The translations under genes were made by a program, and so were the position numbers. The notes beneath the pieces are model-generated. The model did no database searches and had not been told where the DNA came from. It saw only the letters and a program-made list of their open reading frames with translations. From Bradyrhizobium sp. NDS-1 (GTDB lineage: Bacteria > Pseudomonadota > Alphaproteobacteria > Rhizobiales > Xanthobacteraceae), in contig NZ_CP136628.1 of the NCBI RefSeq assembly GCF_032918005.1, positions 3,891,501-3,955,500 of the forward strand: a stretch of 64,000 nt of DNA, in the 5' to 3' direction. How positions within the stretch are numbered: position 1 is the stretch's first letter; each line of letters opens with the position of its first letter. Of this stretch, positions 31,145 to 38,122 are shown one piece after another.

Positions 31145-31265
31145 GGGCTAAACTCCTGCTGAGCACATCGATAAATGGCCGGCGAGAGTTCTATCCGAGT
31201 GCGGGCGCGAGGCAAAGCAGCACGCAGGGTGATTTAGCCTGCGTGGCCCCAGCGGAGGACGCAGC

Positions 31266-31358
31266 TCACGTCCGTCGCGGCATGATCCGGAAGGCGAGAC
31301 AGACCGGGATGAGGATGGCCATGGCGAGCACGAGAAGGACGAGCACCACGGCCAGCAT
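31266..31358 (-). CDS. 30-residue single-span membrane peptide
   Basis: A very short gene, ATG at 31358 to TGA at 31266. The translation is one hydrophobic helix (MLAVVLVLLVLAMAILIPVC) followed by a positively charged tail (MPRRT). The ribosome site GGGAG is eight bases before the ATG and overlaps the end of the preceding 68-residue gene, three bases away. The size, the membrane span and the good ribosome site fit a real small protein, maybe made together with its neighbour. Function unknown. Confidence 0.55.
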   Translation of the reverse strand: MLAVVLVLLVLAMAILIPVCLAFRIMPRRT

Positions 31359-31361
31359 CGG

Positions 31362-31568
31362 TCAACTCCCGCTCGGTCGGTCCGAGCCGTCGTCCAGTGC
31401 GACGTCGGGAGCTTTGGGACCTTGATCCTTGTCCGGTAGCGGATCGGCCAAGGATTTCAGGTCGGCGGCCTTGCTGATCAGCTTGGCGGAAAGGTCAGAA
31501 TCCGAGGTGGTTCTTGCGAATTCAAGCAGGAGAGAGGCTTGCTTGGTGAGATAGGTTTTGCCCAGCAC
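31362..31568 (-). CDS. small hypothetical protein
   Basis: A 68-residue helical, soluble, Ser/Lys/Asp-rich protein (ASLLLEFARTTSDSDLSAKL, then a Pro/Asp tail). The assigned start is GTG at 31568. The frame remains open eleven codons upstream, reading RWDFYIGLIDVLGKT, which looks like protein but offers no ATG, GTG or TTG; either the GTG is the start or the true start codon was lost. Small proteins like this are common in Bradyrhizobium; the function is not known. Confidence 0.5.
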   Translation of the reverse strand: MLGKTYLTKQASLLLEFARTTSDSDLSAKLISKAADLKSLADPLPDKDQGPKAPDVALDDGSDRPSGS

Positions 31569-31728
31569 GTCGATAAGTCCGATGTAGAAGTCCCAACGGA
31601 CTCATGAGTCCTAAGGGCGGTATTCCGTTCCCGGAACTCTGTACAAAAATGCACAAAGGGAACTGGTTCCCCATTCTGTGCAAATTTTGCCTTCGGGAGG
31701 CCGGTTCCGCGGCGACGGCCGGCTGGCC

Positions 31729-32352
31729 TCAGATGCCCAGTGCCTTCAATGCGTTCCCGACATCGCGCGGCGAGGTGACATGCACGGCGGTCAGGCCGCG
31801 TGCCCGGGCTCCCTCGATGTTCTCGGCGAGATCGTCGAAAAACAGGATGCGCTCCGCCGGGACGCCGATCGCCGCGACGACATGGTCGAAAGCCGCCGCA
31901 TCCGGTTTGCGCAGGCCGATGCTGGACGACAGATACAGCTCGCGGAAATGGCCGAGCAGGCCGGCATATTCCTTCGAGAAATAATCGACATGCGGCCGAT
32001 TGGTGTTGGAGAATGCGTAGAGCGGCATCCGCTTTGCCGCACGCGGCAACAGCTCGGCGATATCAGGCATCTCGCCGGCGAAGATCGCGTTCCAGCCCTC
32101 GAGGAACTGCGCGTCCGAAATGCCGATTCCGAGCGAGCTGCGCAGCGAGGCGAAATAATCCTCGTCGCTGATCCTGCCGACCTCGTGCAGCCGGTAGGCC
32201 TCGTCACGCACATAGCGCGCGACGATCGCCTCGGGCCGGCAGCCGGCATGTCCCGCCCAGCAGGCGATCGCCTTGGAGAAGTCGATGTCGAGCACAACGC
32301 GCCCGAGATCGAACAGAAGCGCATCCGCGCTGCCGGGAGAGAGCGATGTCAT
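31729..32352 (-). CDS. HAD-family phosphatase (YihX-like)
   Basis: A 207-residue HAD hydrolase. Motif I is FDLGRVVLDID, in which the second Asp of DxD is replaced by Gly as in the YihX subgroup. Motif II is AFSNTN, motif III the Lys in LRKPDAAAF, motif IV FFDDLAENIEGARARG. The cap is the small helical type after motif I. YihX removes phosphate from glucose 1-phosphate; the substrate here is open. Followed downstream by nothing co-directional for 160 bases; the hydroxy-acid oxidase gene is upstream, 61 bases away, so they may be co-transcribed. Confidence 0.88.
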   Translation of the reverse strand: MTSLSPGSADALLFDLGRVVLDIDFSKAIACWAGHAGCRPEAIVARYVRDEAYRLHEVGRISDEDYFASLRSSLGIGISDAQFLEGWNAIFAGEMPDIAELLPRAAKRMPLYAFSNTNRPHVDYFSKEYAGLLGHFRELYLSSSIGLRKPDAAAFDHVVAAIGVPAERILFFDDLAENIEGARARGLTAVHVTSPRDVGNALKALGI

Positions 32353-32413
32353 TGCGTCCTTTTCAGTTCAGCATCGGTGGGCAAGTCACCTTCGACGGGT
32401 CGCTTTCGACAAG

Positions 32414-33547
32414 TCAGTATCGATAAGGCTCGTGGTCGAACAGCGGGAACGCGCTGAACACGCTCGGTGCGTTGGTGGCGGTGGCCGGACGCAGGCAGGA
32501 TCTGTCGACTTCGGCAAACGAGGTGGCGCCCAACAGGCCGAGGCAGCGCAGCACCTCGTCCTCCAACAGCTCCAGCATCCGCGTGATGCCGGCTTCGCCG
32601 GCCGCCGCCAGCGCCCAGCATTGCAGCCGGCCGATGCCGACGAGGTCTGCGCCTGCCGCGATCGCCTTGACGATGTCGGTGCCGCGACAGACCCCGCCAT
32701 CGACCATGATTTTGGCACGCCCCTTCACGGCCTCGACGATCTCGGGCAGCACATGCATGGCGCCGAGGCCATGGTCGAGTTGGCGTCCGCCATGATTGGA
32801 GACGTAGATCCATTCGACGCCGTGATCGACCGCGATCAGGGCGTCCTCGGCGGTGGCGATGCCCTTCAGGATTAGCGGGATCTTGAACTTGTCCTTGACC
32901 ATTTTCACCGTCCGCCACTCCAGGCCCTTCTGGAAATCGCCGCCGGTGGCACGCAGGCGGCTCTCGCGAACGTAGCGCTTGGCGATGTCACGTTCGCGAC
33001 GGCTGTAATGGGCGGTGTCGACGGTCAGGCAGAAGGCGGCATAGGCCTTCTTCTCGGCGCGGCTGACGACATCGGCGACGAAAGCGTCGTCGCCGCGGAC
33101 ATAGAGCTGATAGAGCCGGAGCGCATCGGGGGCTGCCTCGGCGGTCTTCTCCAGTCCCGGCTCGGAGACCGAGCTCAGCATGTGCGATGCGCCGAAGGCG
33201 CCGGCACCGCGCGCGACGCTCGCCGCGCCGTCCGGGTCGAAGATCTCGAGCGCGCCGACGGGGGCGAGCACCACCGGCAGACGCATCTTGCGGCCGAACT
33301 GCTGAACCGAGCCGTCCACCTTGCGGACGTCGCGCAGCACGCGCGGGCGAAAGGCGATCTCGTCCAGCGCCATGCGGTTGCGGCGCATCGTGGTTTCGGT
33401 CTCGGCGGCACCGATGATGTAGTCCCAGGCGTTCTGGTTGAGATTGGCCCGCGCTTTCCGGACGAATTCGTGCAGGTTCTGGAACGGCTCGTTGCTGGCG
33501 CCGAGCTCGACGTTCCGTTCCGCCCGGATGCGGGGTGCTTCGTTCAT
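32414..33547 (-). CDS. FMN-dependent alpha-hydroxy-acid oxidoreductase
   Basis: A 377-residue TIM-barrel flavoprotein of the lactate/glycolate oxidase family. Signature YVSNHGGRQLDH near residue 275 carries the catalytic His and Arg; the FMN phosphate site is IMVDGGVCRGTDIVKAIAAGADLVGIGR. The substrate-entry segment around VDTAHYSRRERDIAK varies between members, so lactate, mandelate or another hydroxy acid is possible. The protein has no membrane segment typical of some quinone-linked lactate dehydrogenases. Confidence 0.88.
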   Translation of the reverse strand: MNEAPRIRAERNVELGASNEPFQNLHEFVRKARANLNQNAWDYIIGAAETETTMRRNRMALDEIAFRPRVLRDVRKVDGSVQQFGRKMRLPVVLAPVGALEIFDPDGAASVARGAGAFGASHMLSSVSEPGLEKTAEAAPDALRLYQLYVRGDDAFVADVVSRAEKKAYAAFCLTVDTAHYSRRERDIAKRYVRESRLRATGGDFQKGLEWRTVKMVKDKFKIPLILKGIATAEDALIAVDHGVEWIYVSNHGGRQLDHGLGAMHVLPEIVEAVKGRAKIMVDGGVCRGTDIVKAIAAGADLVGIGRLQCWALAAAGEAGITRMLELLEDEVLRCLGLLGATSFAEVDRSCLRPATATNAPSVFSAFPLFDHEPYRY

Positions 33548-33837
33548 TGTTATCCTCCCGAGAATTTGAAGCCTTATGTCATCGCCTAACCCGTCCAGCC
33601 CTCCAAAACTATCCTAAAATCGCATAGCTGCGAGGCGTGACCGGCCGACCGATTTCCCTTGCGGGCGGACCAGTCCTGCAACGTTGCCAAAAGTTTAGGT
33701 CCGGACGAAGCAATTTCTGCGGCGGTCCCGTTGGCGCGGCGTCCCGGCCTTGAAGAAACCAGAATGGTATTGTGAGAAGCGGACTGGATCGCCAATTGCA
33801 TGGCGCTCCAAAGCCCCAAGCGAGAAGGTCAGACTAC

Positions 33838-35175
33838 ATGCGGAAATCCCTGCTGTTCCCTCTGGGCGCGCTCACCGGAGCGTGTCTGACCCTTCTGGTA
33901 GCCAGCCCGCACGGCGGCGTATGGGCGGCACGGGCGGCAGTGGGCGCGAATGATGCCTATTCCCAGCTCAACCTGTTCGGCGAAGTGTTCGAGCGCGTGA
34001 AGGCGAGCTATGTCGAAAAACCCGACAATGCCAAGCTGGTCGAGGGCGCGATCACGGGCATGGTGACCTCGCTCGATCCGCATTCGCGCTACATGAATGC
34101 GAAGGCCTGGACGGAGATGCAGGAGACCACCTCCGGCGAGTTCGGCGGCCTCGGCATCGAAGTCACGATGGAAGACGGCCTCGTCAAGGTCGTCTCGCCG
34201 ATCGACGATACCCCCGCCTCGAAGGCCGGCCTCATGTCCGGCGACCTCATCAGCAAGATCGACGGCGAGGCCGTGCAGGGCATGACGCTCGAGCAGGCCG
34301 TCAACAAGATGAAGGGCCCGGTCGATACGCAGACCAAGCTCACCATCCTGCGCAAGGGCGCCGACGCCCCGCTCGATGTCGCGATCAAGCGCGAGATCAT
34401 TCATGTGCGTCCGGTCCGCTTCCATGTCGAGAACGGCGACATCGGCTATATCCGCATCACATCGTTCAACGAGCAGACCACCGACGGCCTGAAGAAGGCG
34501 ATCGCCTCGATCTCCAGGGACGTCCCGCAGGACAAGCTCGTCGGCTATGTCGTGGATCTGCGCAACAATCCGGGCGGACTTCTCGACCAGGCCGTGTCGG
34601 TGTCGAGCGCGTTCCTGCAACGCGGCGAGGTCGTTTCGACCCGCGGCCGTACTGCCGAAGAGACCCAGCGCTTCACCGCGCATGGCGGCGACCTCACCAA
34701 GGGCAAGCCGCTGGTGGTCCTGGTCAATGGCGGCTCGGCCTCGGCCTCGGAGATCGTGGCCGGCGCACTGCATGACCACAAGCGTGCCACGATCATCGGC
34801 ACGCGCTCTTTCGGCAAGGGCTCGGTGCAGACCATCATTCCGCTCGGCGCCGCCAACGGTGCGCTGGCGCTGACCACGGCGCGCTATTACACGCCGTCAG
34901 GACGCTCGATCCAGGCTCAGGGCATCGCCCCCGACATCGAGATCCTGCAGGACGTGCCGCCCGAGCTGAAGGGCCGGATGGACACCATGGCGGAGTCGCA
35001 GATGCGCGGGCATCTGTCGGCCGGTGAGGGCGGCGAGCAGACCGGATCGCAGTCCTACGTGCCGCCGAAGGCGGAGGACGACAAGGCCCTGCACGCGGCC
35101 TATGACTTCCTGCACGGCGTCACCGCGAATGCGGTTGCATCGAAGCGCGCGTCGAAGGCTGCGGTGCCGAACTAG
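33838..35175 (+). CDS. ctpA: S41 C-terminal processing peptidase
   Basis: A 445-residue periplasmic serine protease of the CtpA/Prc group. A signal peptide (MRKSLLFPLGALTGACLTLLVASP) covers about residues 1-35. PDZ domain at about 85-165 (DDTPASKAGLMSGDLISKIDGE). The catalytic Ser is in NGGSASASEIVAGAL, and the Lys in TRSFGKGSVQT 25 residues later. The C-terminal 70 residues are polar. I chose ATG 33838 because it gives a clean signal peptide; the open frame upstream has none. A strong terminator follows. Symbol by family; organisms of this type often have several paralogues. Confidence 0.93.
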   Translation: MRKSLLFPLGALTGACLTLLVASPHGGVWAARAAVGANDAYSQLNLFGEVFERVKASYVEKPDNAKLVEGAITGMVTSLDPHSRYMNAKAWTEMQETTSGEFGGLGIEVTMEDGLVKVVSPIDDTPASKAGLMSGDLISKIDGEAVQGMTLEQAVNKMKGPVDTQTKLTILRKGADAPLDVAIKREIIHVRPVRFHVENGDIGYIRITSFNEQTTDGLKKAIASISRDVPQDKLVGYVVDLRNNPGGLLDQAVSVSSAFLQRGEVVSTRGRTAEETQRFTAHGGDLTKGKPLVVLVNGGSASASEIVAGALHDHKRATIIGTRSFGKGSVQTIIPLGAANGALALTTARYYTPSGRSIQAQGIAPDIEILQDVPPELKGRMDTMAESQMRGHLSAGEGGEQTGSQSYVPPKAEDDKALHAAYDFLHGVTANAVASKRASKAAVPN

Positions 35176-35195
35176 ACTCTTCGCGACGTCCAGAC

Positions 35196-35231
35196 AATCG
35201 CCCGGCAGCGGATGACCGCTGCCGGGCGATT
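35196..35231 (+). terminator. rho-independent terminator after ctpA
   Basis: Perfect 16-base arms (AATCGCCCGGCAGCGG and its inverse) with loop ATGA, followed by TTCGTTTGGT, 20 bases past the stop. Confidence 0.88.
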
Positions 35232-35293
35232 TCGTTTGGTCGTGTCTCAGTTCGGTGTGATGGCTCGCGGCGAGCCGCGGATCACTGCAATCG

Positions 35294-35548
35294 TCATTGC
35301 TGCTTTTTGGGACCCGTGTGGTGCGGGACTTCGGACTTCGGTCCGCCGCCGTAATGATGGCTGCCGCCCGAACCGCTGGTTGACCCGCCATCGTTTTCTT
35401 TCTTGCCCATGTGATGCGGGACCTCGGTTTTCGGTCCACCCGTGTAGTGGTGGCCGTTCTTCTCGTCGGAGGCGCGCGTCTGCGCCATGGCAGGCAGCGT
35501 GACAAAGGACATGATCGCGGCAACCACGATCAGCTTGCGGTGACTCAT
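35294..35548 (-). CDS. exported His-rich small protein with internal repeat
   Basis: An 84-residue product starting MSHRKLIVVAAIMSFVTLPAMAQ, a typical signal peptide cut after AMA. The mature part contains a unit repeated twice: HHYTGGPKTEVPHHMGKK and HHYGGGPKSEVPHHTGPKK, separated by a Gly/Ser linker. The four pairs of His suggest metal binding, but that is inference. A GGAG ribosome site precedes the ATG. The frame is open to 35944, upstream of a sensible start. Neighbours downstream on the plus strand encode cytochrome-like and Cys/His-rich proteins. Confidence 0.7.
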   Translation of the reverse strand: MSHRKLIVVAAIMSFVTLPAMAQTRASDEKNGHHYTGGPKTEVPHHMGKKENDGGSTSGSGGSHHYGGGPKSEVPHHTGPKKQQ

Positions 35549-36005
35549 TTGGGATTCTCCTGTTCGATCTTTCAAGTTGGTGCCAATCAAGTCCCGGTGG
35601 CTTGATCGAGCCGCCAGCAAACCCGGAGCGTGATCATCCGGGTTGAGCAAGATCAACATGGTGATGTGCGTGCCTTCGCCGATCGATGCGAACATCGTCG
35701 AATTGCTGCAGGCGACGGGAAGCGGCGCGCTTCTTACAGAAAAAAATAGAACGAACCGCCGAAAATAATGAGGCGCGTGCAATGCCCTCGATCGTGCTGC
35801 TGGGCGGCCCAGCGCTGTCGTCGGCAAGTGCCCTCCGCTTGAGGACGAGATGCGTCTCGATTCATTACGCGAGTGAATCACAAAAAGATTTGGCTGGCGC
35901 GTCGACCGAGTTTGAGGTCGATCAAACTTGGGCCAGTGGCGCAACCTAGCGTGTCGGCGCGAATGAGCAGCGACGAGGTTGCGATCCCAAAGGCCGATCG
36001 TAAAG
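35549..36005. other. intergenic stretch, no gene seen
   Basis: No recognisable gene over 457 bases. Base composition is mixed, with an A-rich patch near 35740-35770 (AAAAAAATAGAAC). It must hold the promoters of the divergent His-rich protein gene and of the chimeric cytochrome gene. Confidence 0.5.
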
Positions 36006-36572
36006 ATGGAGAGCGCGCCGTTGACTGACGAAGCTATTCACGATCCTGGTCGGCCCCTGCAAATCGTACTTCAGTTGCGTCGTCGGCTCTGGGAGACGAT
36101 CACGATCAGATCGATGCTGGTCGAGCCGCGGCGCGATGTCCGCCTGGATCTGTTTCGCGGGCTGGCGAACTGGCTGATTTTTCTCGGACACATTCCGGAG
36201 TCCGCGCTCGTCTGGTTTACGACGCGCAATTACGGCTTTAGCGAAAAGTCCGAGCGGACGGAAAGGGCTGCACTCGATTGCGCCGGCTGCCACAGCAACC
36301 GGGAGCCGCACAGCGGATTGTTTGGCCGGGAATGTGCAGCCTGCCACGCGCTCGCGTCCTGGAAAGTCGTGGGGTTCCTGCATCCCTCGCCAACCTCGAA
36401 GGACTGCGCCCAGTGCCATCAGGCGCCGCCGAGCCACTATATGGGCCACTTCATCATGATGGATCGCGTCATCGCGGGGCAGGAGCACGCATCGGTCGAT
36501 CAGTGCTTTCTGTGCCACATGACGGATTCGTTCAACAACATCAAAAGCGTCGGCTGGATGAAGCATCATTGA
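36006..36572 (+). CDS. chimeric OpgC N-terminus fused to tetraheme cytochrome fragment
   Basis: A 188-residue product in two unlike parts. Residues about 37-72 (EPRRDVRLDLFRGLANWLIFLGHI..., TTRNYGFSE) match the start of OpgC, the glucan succinyl-transferase membrane protein, including its first membrane helix. From about residue 80 there are four CxxCH heme sites: CAGCH, CAACH, CAQCH and CFLCH, ending VGWMKHH, the tail of a multiheme cytochrome c. No standard signal peptide is present, so export depends on the OpgC helix acting as an anchor. ATG 36006 is used; a TTG at 35979 is upstream in frame. It may be functional or a fusion remnant. Confidence 0.6.
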   Translation: MESAPLTDEAIHDPGRPLQIVLQLRRRLWETITIRSMLVEPRRDVRLDLFRGLANWLIFLGHIPESALVWFTTRNYGFSEKSERTERAALDCAGCHSNREPHSGLFGRECAACHALASWKVVGFLHPSPTSKDCAQCHQAPPSHYMGHFIMMDRVIAGQEHASVDQCFLCHMTDSFNNIKSVGWMKHH

Positions 36573-36798
36573 CCGGTGCGACGCAGATGGGTCTCGTAAA
36601 TTACAGAGTCAGCGAAGAATATTTTGCGAGGTGTTCGCGCCGCACCGCCAGAGCTCGACGGCCTCGCGAGCTCCAGAATTCCGCCGGCCTAACGTGGCGT
36701 AAGGCGTGTCCTGGATTGTCGGGTTGGCATGCGCCGTTTTCTGTTGGCCGTCAGTACAACCAGGGTTATATGTTGCAGGACGGATCGCAGGTGCTGGA

Positions 36799-37197
36799 AT
36801 GATTGGCTTGATGAAGCCAAGGCGAAGGTGGTGGGGATGGCTTGTCGCCACCGCCTATCTGCTTGCGTCGATGACGCCGTCTCTCGCGATCTCGATCTCT
36901 CCTGCCACGGCGAACCCGTGCGAGCATCAGTCCACGCATGGGCACGATCATGCCGATGCCGGATCGGCGCCGCATTCGCATGACGGTGCGATGGCCGGAG
37001 ATTGTGACGGCGACCACGACCAGTCCGGCGATCGGCATGCAGCCTGCTGCGGCTCGGTGCTGTGCTTCACCGCAGTGTCGCCCCAAGCTCCCGCGATCGC
37101 GGGGTTCGTGGCGCCGCACGCGCGCTGCGAAGCGCGGCCGGACGTGATCTGCGACGAAGGCGCATCCCGCCGCCACTACCGGCCCCCCATCGCCTGA
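36799..37197 (+). CDS. exported His/Cys-rich protein
   Basis: A 132-residue product with a signal peptide (about residues 1-35, WWGWLVATAYLLASMTPSLA). The mature region is rich in His, Asp and Cys (HGHDHADAGSAPHSHDG, CDGDHDQSGDRHAACCG), a pattern typical of metal-binding periplasmic proteins near metal-efflux genes, although no efflux pump is in the window. It ends HYRPPIA. AGGTG ribosome site before the ATG. Function unknown; metal binding is inferred from composition. Confidence 0.65.
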   Translation: MIGLMKPRRRWWGWLVATAYLLASMTPSLAISISPATANPCEHQSTHGHDHADAGSAPHSHDGAMAGDCDGDHDQSGDRHAACCGSVLCFTAVSPQAPAIAGFVAPHARCEARPDVICDEGASRRHYRPPIA

Positions 37198-37510
37198 AAT
37201 AGCTCCCGAAGATCGAACTGTGCCGCTCCTGGTCCGAGCGCGGATCGACACGTCTGTGACGGGTGCAACACCCGGCGGATGATGGCGGTGCGCCAGGTCT
37301 CGCGCGCGCGGCGCGTCGAGTGGAAGAACGTCGACGTGGCGATCATTGGCCTGCGGAAGGCGAGATCGGCCGCGCAGGCACCACCGTAGCGACGATCTCT
37401 CGCGAATATCGTTCGGGAGCTACTGCATCCGCGGATCGCAGCCGCGTGCGATCCGACCAATTTCGCTCCGATGAAGCGATCGGCCGAATGGCATGCAAGG
37501 ACGATGAGTC
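37198..37510. other. intergenic stretch, no gene seen
   Basis: 313 bases between the His/Cys-rich gene and the sigma factor gene. Both strands have short open frames with no recognisable protein. It probably holds the sigma factor promoter. Confidence 0.45.
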
Positions 37511-38122
37511 ATGAAATCGCCGAACAAGAGTCCATCGGTGCAGACACCAGCTTTCCTGGAATCGCAGGAAGCGGTCGTGCGTTCCGCCCTTGTCGGCAGC
37601 TACGATCGCCTGCGCGGTTATCTGCAGCGACGCTTTGGCGGTACGGCGGAAGCGGAGGAGGTGCTCCAGGCGTTCATGTTACGCGCACTGGAGCGGTCCG
37701 GCGACGTTCGCGATGCGGACTCGGTTCGAGGCTGGCTGAGCAGGGTTCTGGCGACGACCATCGCGGACTTCCACCGCCAGGCATCAAGGAGCAGGACGCG
37801 GGAGATGCCGTTCCCGCATGAACTCAACGATCGTCTTGCCGTCGACCAGGATGCCGCGGCCAATGCCGTAGTCTGCGAGTGTCTTCATATCCATCTGTCT
37901 CTGCTCAAGCCGGAGCATGCCGAGGTCATTAGAAGGGTCGATCTCGCCGGCGAGCCGCGGGAACTGGTTGCCGCCGATCTGGGCGTGACCGTGAACAACC
38001 TGACCGTTCGGCTTCATCGCGCACGACAAGCGTTGAAGGAGCGCCTCGAGCAGACCTGCGTTGTCTGTCTCGAGGAAAGCTTCTGGGAGTGCCGTTGCGC
38101 CGACAACCGAGGTCGGAGCTAA
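37511..38122 (+). CDS. ECF sigma factor with Cys-rich C-terminus
   Basis: A 203-residue RNA polymerase sigma factor. Sigma region 2 covers about residues 20-95 (LVGSYDRLRGYLQRRFGGTAEAEEVLQAFM, in sequence) and region 4 about 125-185 (HAEVIRRVDLAGEPRELVAADLGVTVNNLTVRLHRARQAL). Beyond region 4 is a short tail with clustered cysteines (TCVVC, then ECRC), like CorE-type sigma factors whose Cys-rich tail senses metal directly. No anti-sigma gene is next to it, which agrees with direct sensing. AAGGA ribosome site before the ATG. The stop overlaps that of the convergent GGDEF-EAL gene. Confidence 0.85.
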   Translation: MKSPNKSPSVQTPAFLESQEAVVRSALVGSYDRLRGYLQRRFGGTAEAEEVLQAFMLRALERSGDVRDADSVRGWLSRVLATTIADFHRQASRSRTREMPFPHELNDRLAVDQDAAANAVVCECLHIHLSLLKPEHAEVIRRVDLAGEPRELVAADLGVTVNNLTVRLHRARQALKERLEQTCVVCLEESFWECRCADNRGRS

